NCBI GenBank assembly: GCA_030062745.1
Contig: CP099840.1
Location: forward strand, 1,922,001-1,986,000
DNA length: 64,000 bases
From: Capitulum mitella
Taxonomy: Eukaryota > Arthropoda > Thecostraca > Pollicipedomorpha > Pollicipedidae
Direction of reading: 5' to 3'
Each line of letters begins with the position of its first letter. Positions within the stretch are counted from its first letter, which is position 1. This document shows, piece after piece, positions 1 through 20,897 of the stretch. The position numbers and the translations under genes were made by a program. The notes beneath the pieces are model-generated. The model worked only from the letters and a program-made list of their open reading frames with translations. It was not told the origin of the DNA and searched no databases.

Positions 1-6530
<6,530 letters not shown>

Positions 6531-7165
6531 GGTGCGGAAATAAGCTCTTAAGTGTGAATAAATCAACCAGGATTCAATTTTATCCCACAGGGCGTCGGGC
6601 GGGGCTAATTTCATGACGTCACGCAGGGAAGCCTGTCACCGACAGCTGGGAAAATCAAACGGCTTAGAGGCATTACTGTCACTGCGTTCGACAAGGATAG
6701 CAGTTTCCAATTTCAGGCCGATTTGTCTCCATAACAGCCGAGCCGTGAACATGCCACGACAGGAAGTACGCTGTCCACAATTGTGCCGGCAGGACGTCCA
6801 ATAGGCCGGGAGATGGGCAAATTACAACGACATCCGGCGCTATTGGTAAGGATATGGACCTGCCATGAACAGGTATCACGAGAATTGGAGAGCAAAAACA
6901 TTCTGCTGGCGTATTTATGCCGCGCGATTGCTCACGGCAAAGCAATGACATTCAGAGCTGACCCGAAAAAGGAAGCATGCCTCAAATTACTCTGAAGTAC
7001 GTTTCCTCTGGACAACAAAAGGCGCACGGATATCACGATACCATGACGTCGTAAATGCGCTGACGTCACGAACGTTAGCACAAAGTGAAGGACAGACGCC
7101 ATACCTGTGTCTGCAACCGGCGTGTACCCGCCGGTGACGGGTTACGTCAGCCGGTTATGATGAAC

Positions 7166-7345
7166 GCGGCGATCCCTCCCATGTCTGCCGTCCGATTACA
7201 CGGACGGGTGATGTCAGGCTGTGATGGCGTCCAGGGGGTGGCTATCCCCCCCGTGATGTCCGCAGCCCGATTACAACGACGGACCACGTCAGCCCGTGAT
7301 GACGTCCAGGAGCAGGCGATCCCTCCCGTGATGCCTGCAGTCTGA
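7166..7345. repeat. Imperfect tandem repeat, period about 75 bp, about 2.4 copies
   Basis: The unit begins with a segment like GCGATCCCTCCC followed by a variable part and CCGATTAC. It recurs near 7167, 7240 and 7316. The copies differ at many positions, so the array is not young. Confidence 0.7.
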
Positions 7346-9786
7346 TTACGCCCGGGCGCCGCCGGGTGACGTAAGCGCGGCCGGCAGCCCGGCGGCGCCA
7401 GTTCGGCGGGAGGCGGCGCTCGCGCTCACGGGAGTGTACCGAGGCCTTGGCACGGCACGGGGAGCGGGCGGGCCGACAGAACCGGCCGCCGGAGGCCGGG
7501 TCAGCGGCGGCCGGATGCAGGAGCCGCCGCCGTGGCCCACGGAATGTACCGAAACCACGGCACGGCAGGGCACCGACAGCAATGACGGCAGCCGGCTGGG
7601 TCACTGGCGGTGGCGGGCCGGACGGCGTCAACTGTCGCTCACCGTAGTCACGTGCACCGACGATACGGCTGCAAAGCCGAGCCGACCAAAAAAGATGTCG
7701 ACCGCGGGTTGGACAGTCCCCAGCTATCGCGAACCATGGTTCAACGAGGGCATGGGTTCAGGCCGGGGCGAGACCACAGCACTGACGGCAGCCCAAGGTG
7801 GTTGACAGCGACTGCAGGCTTGAGTGAGCGAGTACCAGGTATTATACGCTGAAATCCTGCCCAAACCGCCACCAGGAGCCGGACGTCGCGTCGAGGAGTA
7901 CGAAAAAGAATAGTCGGTGCTTCATGTCCTAGCGTGACCACCCTTGCTAGATGACCACCTAGTGTGTGGTCATCTCGTGTCGTCTTCGTGACTTACGTAT
8001 GTTATCTGACAGGGAGTAGCTGCGATAGCTCCCAAGGCTAAGCCAAGACCGGTTTAAAACCGCGACACGCCTGTTTCAGCGTAATCACGTACCCAGCGTG
8101 AGACACAACTTTGTCTGCCTGTTCCGCAGTCGATTTGCCATTTCGTGTACCATCCATCAATATATCAATCTGTGCATGCGTTATCTATCTATGCCTGCAC
8201 CGGACGTACACATCACAGATTCATCCATCCATTGCCTTATCTATCCATCGGTTCTCATCAAGGACATCAACAAGTACATCTGTGTCTGCGTATGCTAACC
8301 GAGATCAGCGGCACGCATCCCAGTACAGAGCGCGCGGACGACGCTGGGCGCATCCGCCTGACGTTCCCCCGCGCCACGCACAGGGTGCAGCCCGCCTCGG
8401 GCGACGGACGGGCTCTGCGCCCCTCAGCAGAGCGCGTGCCGGCGGCCGAGATGGAGAGAACCGACAGACCGGCCCCTGACCACCGCAAGCCGCCGCCGCC
8501 GCCGCCGAACGCCGTCCCTGCACTCCGGTAGAGCGCCGAGAAAGCTGCGGCCGAACACCGTGCTGCAGCGGCCAGTCGGCGCGGTGGGAAGCCGATCTGA
8601 ATACAGCGGAGGACCCAGAGCGCACGCCATTCAGGACCGTCTGGCGTGTCGGAGGGAGTGAGAGGGACGGCTACACGGTGAATGGTGCTGTGTTCGCGGC
8701 AGAACACTGACAGAGGCCTGTCTGCTGGACCGAAATGCGAGTAACCGTTCTGTCGTAATCCAGCCGAGGTAGCGGACCTACGCCGGTTTCTGGGAGGCGA
8801 AAAAGCGCAGCGCCGCTGCCAAATGATGGATTCGGGACCGCTCCTCGTCAGGGTGCCCCTCCGACCACGTTTTTACCCCTCCCAAATTAGGCCATGTCGT
8901 GCAGGCGGCGTCAGCGCCAAACCATTCCACAAATTGAACGGAAGAGGTGGGGCACGGTCGAAATGGACGGACAACGATACCTCGGACCGGAATAAAAGCG
9001 AGCGCGAGGCAGCAGAAGAAAAAGACGAATGACGACCTCACCGCCGTGAAAGCACCGCCCCCTCACGAGGCCTGATTTATGTGCGCCGTCGTTTGCGCGG
9101 TCACCAGAGCCACATTCCGGGGACCCGCCGCCCCGCGCGTAATGCGCCGCCGCCGGGACGGAGCGCGGCAGGGCAAAAAGCGGCGAAGGCCGTGACGGGC
9201 GCGGCTCTCGGCCCGTCTCCGCCCCCTAATGCCGGCGGTACGCGGTCTCGGGACCGGCGGCCGGGGCAGCTCCCGGCCGGCCGGGCACGGTCCGTCCGTG
9301 GCCGAGACGGCGTCCCCGCATCACTGGCGGTCCTACTCGGCACGGCGGACTCTCGGTACGTGTAGAAATACGGCGATAGGTCGGATGAGCATGAGAAGAC
9401 GACTGTCACACCAGAAAATGCAAGCCGGTGCCGAGTACGTCGATGGCCGTTCGGCCAGTTGCCAGTCAGCTCAGCCTCAGCAGACGCCTCGGCTCGAAGG
9501 CGGCAGCAGCGCCGCCGACTGACGGCGGCAGTCGCGCTCCGACGGCCGGGGCCTCACGCGCCGCTGGTGACAGCTGCATCACTCAGGCCAGGCCAGGTGC
9601 CGTCACGTCGGCCAAACGGGAGCGAGGAGCGCCGGGATCGCCGTGTTCTCGGCTCCCGCAGGCCGCGGGACCGGCAGGAGGCGCGTCTGCTTCCCGTCAG
9701 ACGTGACGCCGACATCGGCGCGGGCGGGAGCCGCTCCGGCGGGCTCGCTGCAGTACTAGGCGTGTCGTCGCCCCGAGCACGAGCCG

Positions 9787-9870
9787 GCCGTCTCCCGGAC
9801 ACGGTCAGGCCGTCTCCCGGACACGGTCAGGCCGTCTCCCGGCACGGTCAGGTCGTCTTCCCGGCACGAG
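9787..9870. repeat. 22-bp minisatellite, three to four copies
   Basis: The unit GCCGTCTCCCGGACACGG plus TCAG starts at 9787, 9809 and 9831. It decays into shortened versions after about 9851. The first two copies are identical. Confidence 0.85.
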
Positions 9871-10114
9871 TCGGCCGCTCCCGCCTCCCGGACGCGGCGC
9901 CGAGCTGTCAGCCGACACACGACGGCTCACTCGCAGCAGACAGGCCATTTCCATACCCACCGGCCGCCGGACGAGCCCTCTCCGTCCGCGGCCGCCGCGC
10001 CCGCCGGCCGGCGGAGGGCACGGCGAAAAATCCCGCTGCGCTGTTCCCCGCACGGTCGGCCGGCGCCGCGGCGCGTCCCCTCTCGTCCCCCGGCGACAGG
10101 GGTCGGGCGGCCAG

Positions 10115-10144
10115 CGGACCGGACCGGACCGGACCGGACCGGAC
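10115..10144. repeat. (GGACC)n pentanucleotide repeat
   Basis: About six head-to-tail copies of the five-base unit GGACC inside GC-rich DNA. Confidence 0.9.
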
Positions 10145-12531
10145 CACACACGACAGCGGGCGGAGAAAGGACCCTGCTCGGCGCGGCGGCACCGTCACGG
10201 AGGCGCCCCCGGCCGAAAAAGCGGCCGCGCCGCCGCCGGCCGGTGAGTCAGCGGACGGGACCCCGGCGCGGACGCCCGGTGACGGTGTAAACGTGACCGG
10301 GAGCCGCCGGACACGGTGTAGCGGGCTGCCCGGCCCGACAGCGGTACTGGGGCTGAACGGAGCCGCTGCCGGTGTGATTCATGGAACCGGGGGAGGGGGG
10401 ACGATCCGCTGCTCTGGCACTCGCGACGAGATGGCCCCGGTCGGAGCTCAGAATCACTCGACAGGCGCGCGAGATGAGAATCTACATCGCCGGCGAGTAT
10501 CGAGACGACAGACCGCGTCGAGTTTGGCAGCGGCGCCGGCGACCTGGTCGGCAAGAGGACTCACGACTTCCATACGTGACAAACAGAACTGGCTCCAACC
10601 GCAGGTCGCCGCCGCACCTCGTCTCACGACACTTGTCCGCTGGACAACTTGTTGCGCACCCTCTAAAAGCGCCGACCGAACTCGCCCCGATAGGAATCTG
10701 TCATCCATCGCGGCCCGCCGTCGCGCTGTGCTCCGTTTGGCGTGCAAGGCGGACCGGCTTCTCGCCGCAGCACGACACAACAGCGGCGGGCCTGCTGCAC
10801 GTGACGACCCGGTGACGTCACCTGCACGCCCGGTCTCGCCAGGTGGCGGCCGCGGCCGCAAGTCCATCGGCGAGGCAGCGCGGCTATCTCAGCTCATCGC
10901 CGCGCCGCAACGACCCGGCCCAAATTAATGATCATTAACTTGCAATGAACAAATCACTTTAAATGCACTCCTGCGGTCGTAAATCCTCCCCAATTACCCT
11001 GGACGGCGCGACGGAGCGGCCGGCCCGGGCGGCGCGTCGCTGACAGCGCGGTAACCCGGCCGAGAACGCTACCATCCGGGTCACCGGAGCCCCGTCTGCA
11101 CCGAACTGCGGCCGGTCATTCGACGGCGGAATGCCATGACGGCGTAGAAGGCACCGGCAAACACCAGCACCGACATGGCAGGCCGCCGTCAGCTGACGCG
11201 GCAGACAGGTTACACGCGGCACACCGCGAGTTCTGCTCTGACGACGGCGACAGCTGGGCGCTCCAGCTGTCAGGACCCGCTGCGCTTTGCGCTTCGCCGC
11301 GCCTTATTCAGAGGCCGCCGCCGCCTCAGCCGGGATTCGGCCATAACCGACACCACGTCATCCGCAGCCGAGCGGGCGGCTTATCCGCCGGCTGCTCCTC
11401 GTCCTGAGCGCCGGCGCCGACCTGCTAAGGCGCGGAGGTCGTGCAGCGGGAGAAAGCTGCTGATACTACACTGATCCGGTGACCGACCGCACACCGAGCA
11501 AACACTACCAGAGGCAGTTTTACGCTGCAGGTAACCCATAAGAGTCTGCTACACATGGGGCCTCACACGACAAGACGCAAACAGTATTTCAAGATGCGTT
11601 CGGAGCGTGTGATCGTTCCCCTGACCCACATGAATGGCGCAGAAGCGGCACGACCCCACGCCAGCGATCTGGAAACCAATGGCGTGAGCGCTGAGCCGCT
11701 GACGGCCGAGGCGACCTTTACGGCTCGGACGCGGCCTGTCACGCGCGACGTCAGACGAGACAATTTGTAAAACCGTACCGGCGTCTATTTAACGCCCATG
11801 CCGTACGCTTGAGCTTTATGTATGTAAATTGAAGTGACGTTGAGCCGCAAAGCGCCGTAACATGGTAATCGATCCTCCGAACGACCTCGCGCCAGATCGG
11901 CATCGATCTGAGCCCCCGCAAGCCCCCGCAGGTTCACGAGCGGTGAACTCCGTGAAGCTGGCCCGGAGCGCCGCCGTCCCGCGTCCGCAAAACGCCCACG
12001 GGGAAGCAAACCCATCCTGACAATACGAGCCGCCGAGTAAACGCAGGCTGGTGACTCTACGCCAATCAACAGGTATCAGGCAATCGCCCCACGTCAGATG
12101 GACCAATCAAGGCCAGCGGACAAATGTGCATCGAATGCAGCCAGCACGGCTCTAATGGATCGTCCCGCATCGCATTCTGCAGCATTTCGCTTGTCCGACG
12201 ACGCCTGAATTCGTATCAGCAGGTGGCGCAGCCGTCACCTGGCCTACTATCGTCCGCGCCAAATGTCAATAACTCCGGCTGCGTCGAGGCCGATTACGTG
12301 GCGGTCAGTCTCGCCGGCGGTCAGCTTGCACCTCCACCGGAATCACTGGCTAGTCACTGCGCCGTGATGCTGACTGTCTCAGCAGAGTGCTGCCCAGTGA
12401 CCTACCGTCTCGTCATCTCTTCACTGACCGCATATCTATTTGCAGAGTAAAGGCCTGGGCTCGACTCCAGTGTGCATCCTGAGCAACTGACTGTGGCCGT
12501 CGGTTCACAGGTCAGGAACCCTATTAGGTCA

Positions 12532-12580
12532 GGTCTGTGGCATGGGACGCGACTCCATATCGCGTCCCATGCCACAGGCC
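12532..12580. repeat. Perfect 18-bp inverted repeat (hairpin), 7-base loop
   Basis: The left arm CTGTGGCATGGGACGCGA (12535-12552) is the exact reverse complement of the right arm at 12560-12577, with a 7-base spacer. Three further outer positions can pair, one as a G-U pair, giving a 21-bp stem. No function can be assigned. Confidence 0.9.
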
Positions 12581-14536
12581 ATCGCTGTGCTATCAGTGGC
12601 CCGACCCCATCTCCAGCCCCTATCTCAAACCGATCACTCGCAACAGCCGCGTACAGATCACGGACCTAAACCCGTCTCCACATCGTACCTCCAGCTCGCG
12701 AATCCACCAGCGCCCTCACCAGTGACCTAACCTCGCCCCTCCCGGCACCCTGGACCAATGGTCACGTGCTCAGCAGTGACCCGGCCTCCACTCCACATCC
12801 CGGCCGTACAACCCGGCCATTACCCAGCTCGGCTCGCCCCGTGATGGCCGTGCCGGCGGACGGGCCCGTTAGACGGACCCGTTCTTGCCGGCCGGGCGGC
12901 GCTTGCGTGCGCGGCGCGGACGGAGAGGCCGGCTGCCTGCAGAGGTCGGCCGCGGGGCGCCGGCCGGCCAGCCGCCCTCTCGCCGGCCGGATATGGCCTC
13001 TTACCGAGGCCGCATGCCACGTGTTCCGGCGCAAGAGACGGCCGACGAGCCGCAGCGTAAGCGAACGGTCTGCGCTCTGGTTCAGAACGTCTCCGAGATG
13101 CCTAACATGCAGATATGCTAAAATGCTTCGTGTGCTAGGAATAAACACTTTTTAATGTCCCCATATGTTATCCAGGATTTACAAAACGCCCACTAAAGCG
13201 AAATTCCGCTGGGCAACAGTTTTGTAAACGTCCTCATGCAACGTCTGTTGGGACAACTCAGCAGTTCTTGCATGTATGTCTGCTGAGCCAAGAAGAGCGT
13301 AAAAAAGAAATCGTCAACGTCCAGTGCCGAACGACACACCATCACGGTGACATCACGGTCCGCAGGTGAGCAGGTGAGGGGACCAGGTGGGGAAACGCCA
13401 GCCGCGCGTGCAAACCACCCGCCGGGGGCGCCGCCGCGGGCGGAACATCCGGATCCGGCGCCGCAGGGAGGGGGGATGACGGATGAACCGCTGGCCCGGC
13501 GCCGACCGGCCGCCGCCGCGCCGTCGTCAGCTCGGCCGACACGTTTCGGGCAGTCGAACACGCCAATCGACCGTGGCGGGCCGTGCAGGCGGGCGACGGG
13601 CCGCGGCCCGCCATGCGGACCGGCCGCGGCGGACGGAAACGAGCCGCGACTCGCCGACGACGGCGCCGGCAGAGCTCCACGCGCCGTAAACTGGCCCGGG
13701 CCAGGCTGATACGCCCACACGGGCGCCGTAAAGCCGTCTCAGGCGTGGCCAACGCGAACGAGGTCCTGGGAAAATGGGCAGCGCCGGTCGGCCGTCCGCT
13801 CCGGCTCGGAGGAGACGCCGGCGGGGAACAGCGGCTCAGTGACCGGTCGTGCTGGCGCCGCGTCGGCAGGCTGGGCGGCGTCTGGAGCTCGCGAGCCGCG
13901 AGATCGGCCAGCCCCGATCTGGCTCGCGATCGCGCTGGCGGCCGCCGAGGTCGGCAGACGCGCCGGCAGACTGAGCTGCGGCCCGGAGCTGCGGGCAGAA
14001 GCGGCTCAGCTCCGCTCGCCGGCCGACAGGGCGACAGCGGGACGGGGGCCGGGACCACGTGCTGCGGAGGACAAGCCGGGAGGCTGGTCAGCCAGACTGC
14101 CACCGGACGTGCCGGTGACCTGCCGGAAGAGGGGCGCGGCCGCGACTGCCCGCCTCCGGAGGCGGTGAACGTTCGGCTGAGTTCTTCCTGCAGCCGGACC
14201 CGCGATATTTCCGCCGCCGGTGTGGGCCAGGTGCGGCCGATAGCCGGTGACGCTGACTGATGGGCGTCGTTGATACGCGAACGAGGCTGGCGGCGGCCGG
14301 TGATCGCTCCCTCACCTTCCGGCGGGGGAGGGGGAAGGGGACGGCGACAGGCGATGGGGACGTGATCGCCGCCTGCCAGACGGTTGGCTCAGCACGACGT
14401 GAGACGAACGTGCCACCCTCCTGCCAGACTTTTGGCCGCCGGGAGTAAAGACTGCAGAAGACGGTGGGGCACGGGCGGACCTCTAATGTCTCGCAGCTTG
14501 TGCTCACAATGCAGCACGTTGTCGACCACAAGGCAA

Positions 14537-14562
14537 GTCAACATCGCGATAGCGATGTTGAC
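14537..14562. repeat. Perfect 11-bp inverted repeat (hairpin), 4-base loop
   Basis: GTCAACATCGC (14537-14547) and GCGATGTTGAC (14552-14562) flank the spacer GATA. This tight stem-loop lies in GC-rich non-coding DNA. Confidence 0.85.
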
Positions 14563-16289
14563 GTACCGATATCGGGGAAGGTGGCGTCAGCACGGTGGCG
14601 TGCCCGGAGAGATACAGCCCGAAGTCGGCGAGAGCGGACCTAGGTCCAATCTCTGTCGACCAGCTAAAGAAAACGTCCAAATCGACGGACGGCCTGGATT
14701 TCGCACAGCGTAGCCACCGCCATCAACAAAGAGCGCGGCCGGCCAGGCTCGAAGTCCAGGGTCGGCTTTCGCTGAAAAAGCAAACACGGCGGCGGAACGA
14801 GGCAGAACGCTCCCAGTCGAGCTTCTATTTCAACAACGGACGGGTGGATCGCACATTGCATCTGACACAATGGCCTCATTTCGACGCTACGAGACTCGGA
14901 AAGGCAAACAGTGTCGTCACGTGGAGATCACGCGAGCGTGCAAGAAACGCTCGTGGCTGGGACGCGTAGTACACGGCACTGTCTAGACACGTACGCTGTC
15001 TCCACACCGGTGCGTCCGTCTTCCGTGCTCGGTGCATGTGCACTCGAACGTGCAACATGCACGTCTTCCAACCACAATCCGACCTGGTACTTGCCTCATT
15101 GTAATAAAAAACGGCGTTCTGAGGACGAGCGGAATTTTACAGGCAAGCAAGCAAGCAAGCGCGCGCTTCGATAACTTCACGACACGGGGAATGTTTCACT
15201 TTCGCATGGGCCCTGAGTTGTGATAGCCAACTTCTCCAGGTTGCTGAAATCTCATTCTTTGAAGTTTCAAAACGTTTTCCAAAAACTGAATACTAAAACC
15301 GTAATCAGCAGCATTTTTCCAAACCAACCAGGGATATTTATGAAAAGTCGACCATGGTGTAACATTCCCTTCAGCCAGTCCAACCAACTGTCCACGCCAG
15401 TGCGTTTCGAACGGTCGCCGCCTGCGACGGCTCAGACCTAGCCAAGGGCCGAAGCCGCCACCTTCGTGCCCAGAGACGGCGCGTTCACCAGGTCCCCTCT
15501 CGGCCGCATTGCCAGGCCTCCCGCCGCCATGGCGCAGGACATGAACGGTCGGTCGGGTCGGACCTGGCCACTTTGGCGCCTCACGTCAGGATGGCCGCCG
15601 TCGGCGTGACCAGGCCGACAATGACCGGCGACAGCGCAGCACGGCGGTCTAAATCGCCGAGCTAATCCCACAGCGCCACGGCGGGCTTCGAGCGGCGGCG
15701 GGCTGCGCGGTGATGTCGGAGGGCTTCCGCTCTTCATCGGCGTTCACGGCGAGCGCGGTGACGACTAAAAACAAGTGACGCACCAGGGAGATAGTAATCA
15801 GATCGCCGTGACACTCGGATTTGGGTATATCGGAGTGCAGGTGGCTGTGTCGTGTGCGGAGGGCGACGGAGTTCCTGAGTCGTACCGGCAGCCACGGAGG
15901 GAGGAGCGCGCCGGCGGGACGGAAAGATGGGACGATCCGGCGCAGACAGCGGGCCGGCCGGTGACAGGCGGTAACGCAGGCGCACCGTAAAACGGCGGGA
16001 AGGCGTGAACCCGCTCCGGCCGTGAGACGGTGGAACCGCGGCACGATCCGAGGTGAGATAACGCTTCAGCCGGCGACGACGGGACGGCGGCGGCGGGACG
16101 ATGAGCCTCGTGGCGCGGTGCGACGGTCCAGGGGCGGGCCTCTGTTTACGTCGGGGCGGCGTGGCCGCGCCTGCCGGCCGATCAGGGCCCAGATCTGATC
16201 CGGCGGCGGCGCCGCGGTCGCGTCCGAACAACAGCCCGCGGCCCGGCCGGGACGAGCCGGGAGCGGAGCGCGCTGGGCCCGGAACAGCG

Positions 16290-16590
16290 GGACCGGGACA
16301 CTGACATCGGTACCGGTACGGAACGGTGGGATAGGGACACTGATACTGGACACTGGTACCGGGACAGAACACCAGGACCGGGACACTGACATCGGTACGG
16401 GGACAATGACGCCGGAACCGGGATATATCGGCGGAAATGGGACAGAAAGGCGGGACCGGAACACTGACATCGGCACCGACACAGAACAGCACGGCCGGGA
16501 CACTGGCGCCGGCGCTGGGACGCAACGGTGCGACCGGGACGGAACGGCAGGACCGGGACAAAACGCTGAAAAACTGGGACGATCGGAGAA
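16290..16590. repeat. Degenerate minisatellite based on GGGACACTGACATCGG
   Basis: The core GGGACACTGACATCGG occurs at about 16295 and 16380 and in a variant near 16456. Between these are shorter variants of the form CCGGGACAGAAC. The larger period is about 80 bp with a looser subrepeat of about 28 bp, suggesting a higher-order array that has decayed. Confidence 0.7.
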
Positions 16591-19500
16591 CCGGGCGGAA
16601 CCGGCGTGTTCGAGCGGCACACGGACGACAAATCCCGGCCACGTGGCAGCCGGAGCAGTCCCGCGCACGGCCGCCGAGAGAGCCCGGGCGGACTTTAGCC
16701 CGGGCGCGGGGATCGCGCCGGCCCGTCGGGCACGGTATGCCTGGGCCGGCCGGCGGGGCACGGCCCGTACATGGCCAGGCCAGGCACGGCGGCCCGCCGC
16801 CGCCGCTGACTCACCGCGGCGACCGGGCAACGGCGGGCCGTGGCCGCCCGGCCCCCGACGCTGTGCCGGCAGATGGGAAGATTAACACAACGGCCGAGCG
16901 GGGACGGCCGCTGGCGGTACAGGTGCAGGGCCGCGCCGCCGCCGCCGCCGCCGCCGGCTCGCAGACAGGCATGTGAGGACGGACGAGATAGGTGCACGCA
17001 GGCCTGGAGCAGGGAAGGGTTAGAAACTACGAGCGGGACGCGGAGACGCCGGCATGGAGGTCTGTCCCATTTTTTTGCCCTTCAGTGGCCAGGGAACAAC
17101 TCTCACGACGTCCGAGTCGGAAATGACTAACGACGCCGAAGCCAGGGGTAATCACTACCCTCTCCGGGGGAACCGGTGAAACGTGACGTACCGCGGCGTT
17201 CAGGGCTTTCCTGTCTTTGGCGTCGGATAGAGGAGTAACGGCCGACCTGTGGCAGGCGGCGTTGAAAGTTGTAGGCGACCATGCTGCCGACGCCGGGCCA
17301 TCTGTCCACCGCTGCCAGCGCTGGGGCTCGCGGCGCCTGGGCCCCGTTTCCGAGACAGATCTGGCTGCTACATGGTGACGCCACAGCACCTTCAGTGGTC
17401 GTCACCAGTCCACCGCGGGGTGGCGTACGAGGCACCAGTGCACTCAGCGCCTCTTGCAGATTCCCTCTAGGCCCAAGATGACGCGGCGGTCACTGCTATC
17501 TCATGGTATCAGACCTCTGCTCGGCCGCGCTCCATCATGAGGGTTAAACACCGTGCAACCGAGAACGGGACAGTGCCCAGGCCCGCGAAAACTGTGTCGC
17601 GCGCAAGGGAAAACGGGCTCTGACGGCGACACTGGGCCCCGCTGTCACTGCCAGAACGCTGTCCGACACCGACGATAACATCTGACATCGCCAGCTGCGT
17701 CGGCCTCTCGCCATTGTGTGGTAACAAGGAGATGCCGGGGAAGAAAAAATGACAGCGTTTCGAAAATTTGCTGGCGTCTCACATCAGACTGAGCGGGTTT
17801 CGGCGTTAGTCTTAACTTTGCGCGAACTACTCGTGGAACCACTGGGCATGTGGAAATGAAATGAGACTGGTGCATGTTGACAGAGTCAAGAATTTGAATT
17901 TCATGTCGTCTAACGTTTGTGAATTCTTGACAACATGTTTGGACTTAGCGAAAACTATGCACCTTTGACCGCGCTACCCCGGCGTACGTCCTCCAGCCTG
18001 CAGCAAAAACTTAAGAATGAAAAAAACAACTTCCGAAACACCAAAACTCTTCGGCAGAGAGCTCTCCGCTTAAGGATAACGTACGGCGAAAGTGGTAACA
18101 CGCCAATCTAGTTCCCAGCCTACACAGTCGTATCCAGGATTTCCGTAGGGATATGCATGTCTAATCCGTGACGTGGCAGGCACGGCTACCAGCGGCTTCG
18201 CGTGAAGCCCGGAACTGGGCATGTCCGGGCCCGCCTCGCCGACCGATCCAGGAGACCGCGGCACGGACGCTGACCCGTTCTGATGGTGTGCGGCAGCCGG
18301 CGAAGGCCACCGGCGAAGGCACGCGCCACTCGACGCCGTGATCCGGGCGACGGAGTCGAACGCAGCGCAGAGAGCATTCGCCAGCGCCGTCAGCACGACG
18401 GGCGGTCTCCGCAACGCGGTGTCCTCCGCGCCGGCTGACGCGAGTACGGGACAGACTCCGTGCTCGAGGTGGTCCCGTTCGAGCCCCGTTCTGGACTGGC
18501 GGCCGGACAGGACCGGCGCTGACATCGGACGCGTCACTGAGGAGCAGGCGGCCCCCGGAACACGAGCCGGCGCCAGGAGCGCCGCGGCCGCAGGGCGGAG
18601 GCCACGTCCGACGTCCGGCGCGCGGCAGCACCAGCCTCCGAGGCGCGCCCGCCGGCTCGCGTCCCCCCCCGCGCCTCCTCCGCAGTTCGCCCGGCGCTAA
18701 ACCGTGAACGCCGCCGCGGAGCGTGGCCGCCGATCCGTGCGTCACGAGCGAGCTCCCGACAGCGCCACCGCCAGCGAGCCGATCACCAGTCAGGCCGGAA
18801 TCTGGCTGACGGAGACCGGCCGCCCAGCAGCCTGCGCCGGCCATTTTTACCCCGGCCGGCTCGGGAGGCGGACCGGGCCGGCGCGGCTGTGACGGATTAT
18901 CGGACCTAGTGCACGTGCGCACTGGCCACCGGCAGACGGGCGTCACGCTGACAACCTCATCACGAGTGCCTGTCCGTATCTGCCCAGGGTCGCGCCCGGC
19001 ACGAGGCGACATAGGCGAGTCCCGGGCTAGCCGAGCGACGAGGACGACAGTCATGCCCCGTGTAAAGGGGGTCCTTTCTGATTCACGTGAACAAGAACCG
19101 CAGTCCACTGCATTGTACGAGGGCTCGCGCTGCCACGTTTTTTTCCAAATTTTTGCCCCAAGCAACAAAGCCACAATGATAAACATTATTTTCAGCAACA
19201 TTTTAACAACGGTTTATTCGAAGCAGTTCTAGTTCTCACAAAAAGACTGCAACAGGACTGTTGCGTAATGTGATGTTGCTTGCGTCGACTGCTAATGAGC
19301 TCAGATGCGTTGATCTTCGTCCTATGAGGGAAGGCCGATCGGGGCTCCATACAGTTTCTCGCTACACTACACTACACTATAACGAGAAACGGTAGTTCCA
19401 GAGCTGCGGCTGAAAATACATAGGTGAGCTGCACGAGACTTTGTCCTCATGAGTTCCATTCAATTCTGCAGATCCTGAGACCTTTTCTAGTTCCGGATCA

Positions 19501-20253
19501 TTTTACGTCATGGAAATATAAGGTCACTTCCAATGGCATGTTTTGCCATTCCGCAATTTTTTCGTACAGTTTGACAAATGGCTTATTCAACAAAAAGTCA
19601 AAGTAATCCGAAAAGCCACCCAACCCGATTACAGATGTCCCTGGAAGTACCGTGACATCTCATGATCTTTCAAAGGCCAAGTGAGATCAATAACCAACGT
19701 TGGCTTTTTGGGGGACTCCGAGAATTTCGAACATGATGGAGATAATGTCAACGACACAGACAGCCTGCTTGGTCCTGGAGGTCTCGAAAAGGTGACACAG
19801 GTCTGACTGCATCGGCTCGAAACGAAATATTGCGTACTCCTGGTGATTTGGCATCGATCTGTCGACCACTCAAAAGTCGATTCAAACCCTGATCTAATGC
19901 CGACCTGAATCTACTCTAATCTGGCCAGATCCTGGTCTCGCCTGCAGCAATTTCTGACCGGTTCCCGATTTTCTTAACAAACCGTTTTGTGCCCATCTGC
20001 AGCGATAAAAAACCGCGTTTCAGCGCCGGCTGCCCGGGCTTCATTCGGTCACGGCCAGCCGGGAGCCATTGGTCTGTTTACGGCCAGGCAAGAAGCAGTA
20101 CCGCGCCGTTCCCAGGACGCACTGTCGCGTCGGCAGCGCTTGGCCTTAGTTCGGGCATACACCGTTCTGTTCAGGGTTAACTCAGGCGGCAGATGGGCTA
20201 CCCGATCAGGCCTGAGCCGGGCTGAGTCCTGATACGTGAGTACGCCGGGAATC

Positions 20254-20897
<644 letters not shown>

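Noticed and set aside
9459-10928. 489-codon plus-strand open frame
   Set aside because: The product is low-complexity (Arg, Ala, Pro, Gly) and crosses minisatellites and the GGACC run. Stop codons are rare here because GC is high.
18161-19201. 346-codon minus-strand open frame with a hydrophobic start (MLLKIMFIIVALLLG)
   Set aside because: After the start the translation is arginine-, glycine- and proline-rich and follows the GC composition. Competing frames are also open, and no domain or family is visible. A secreted protein cannot be excluded.
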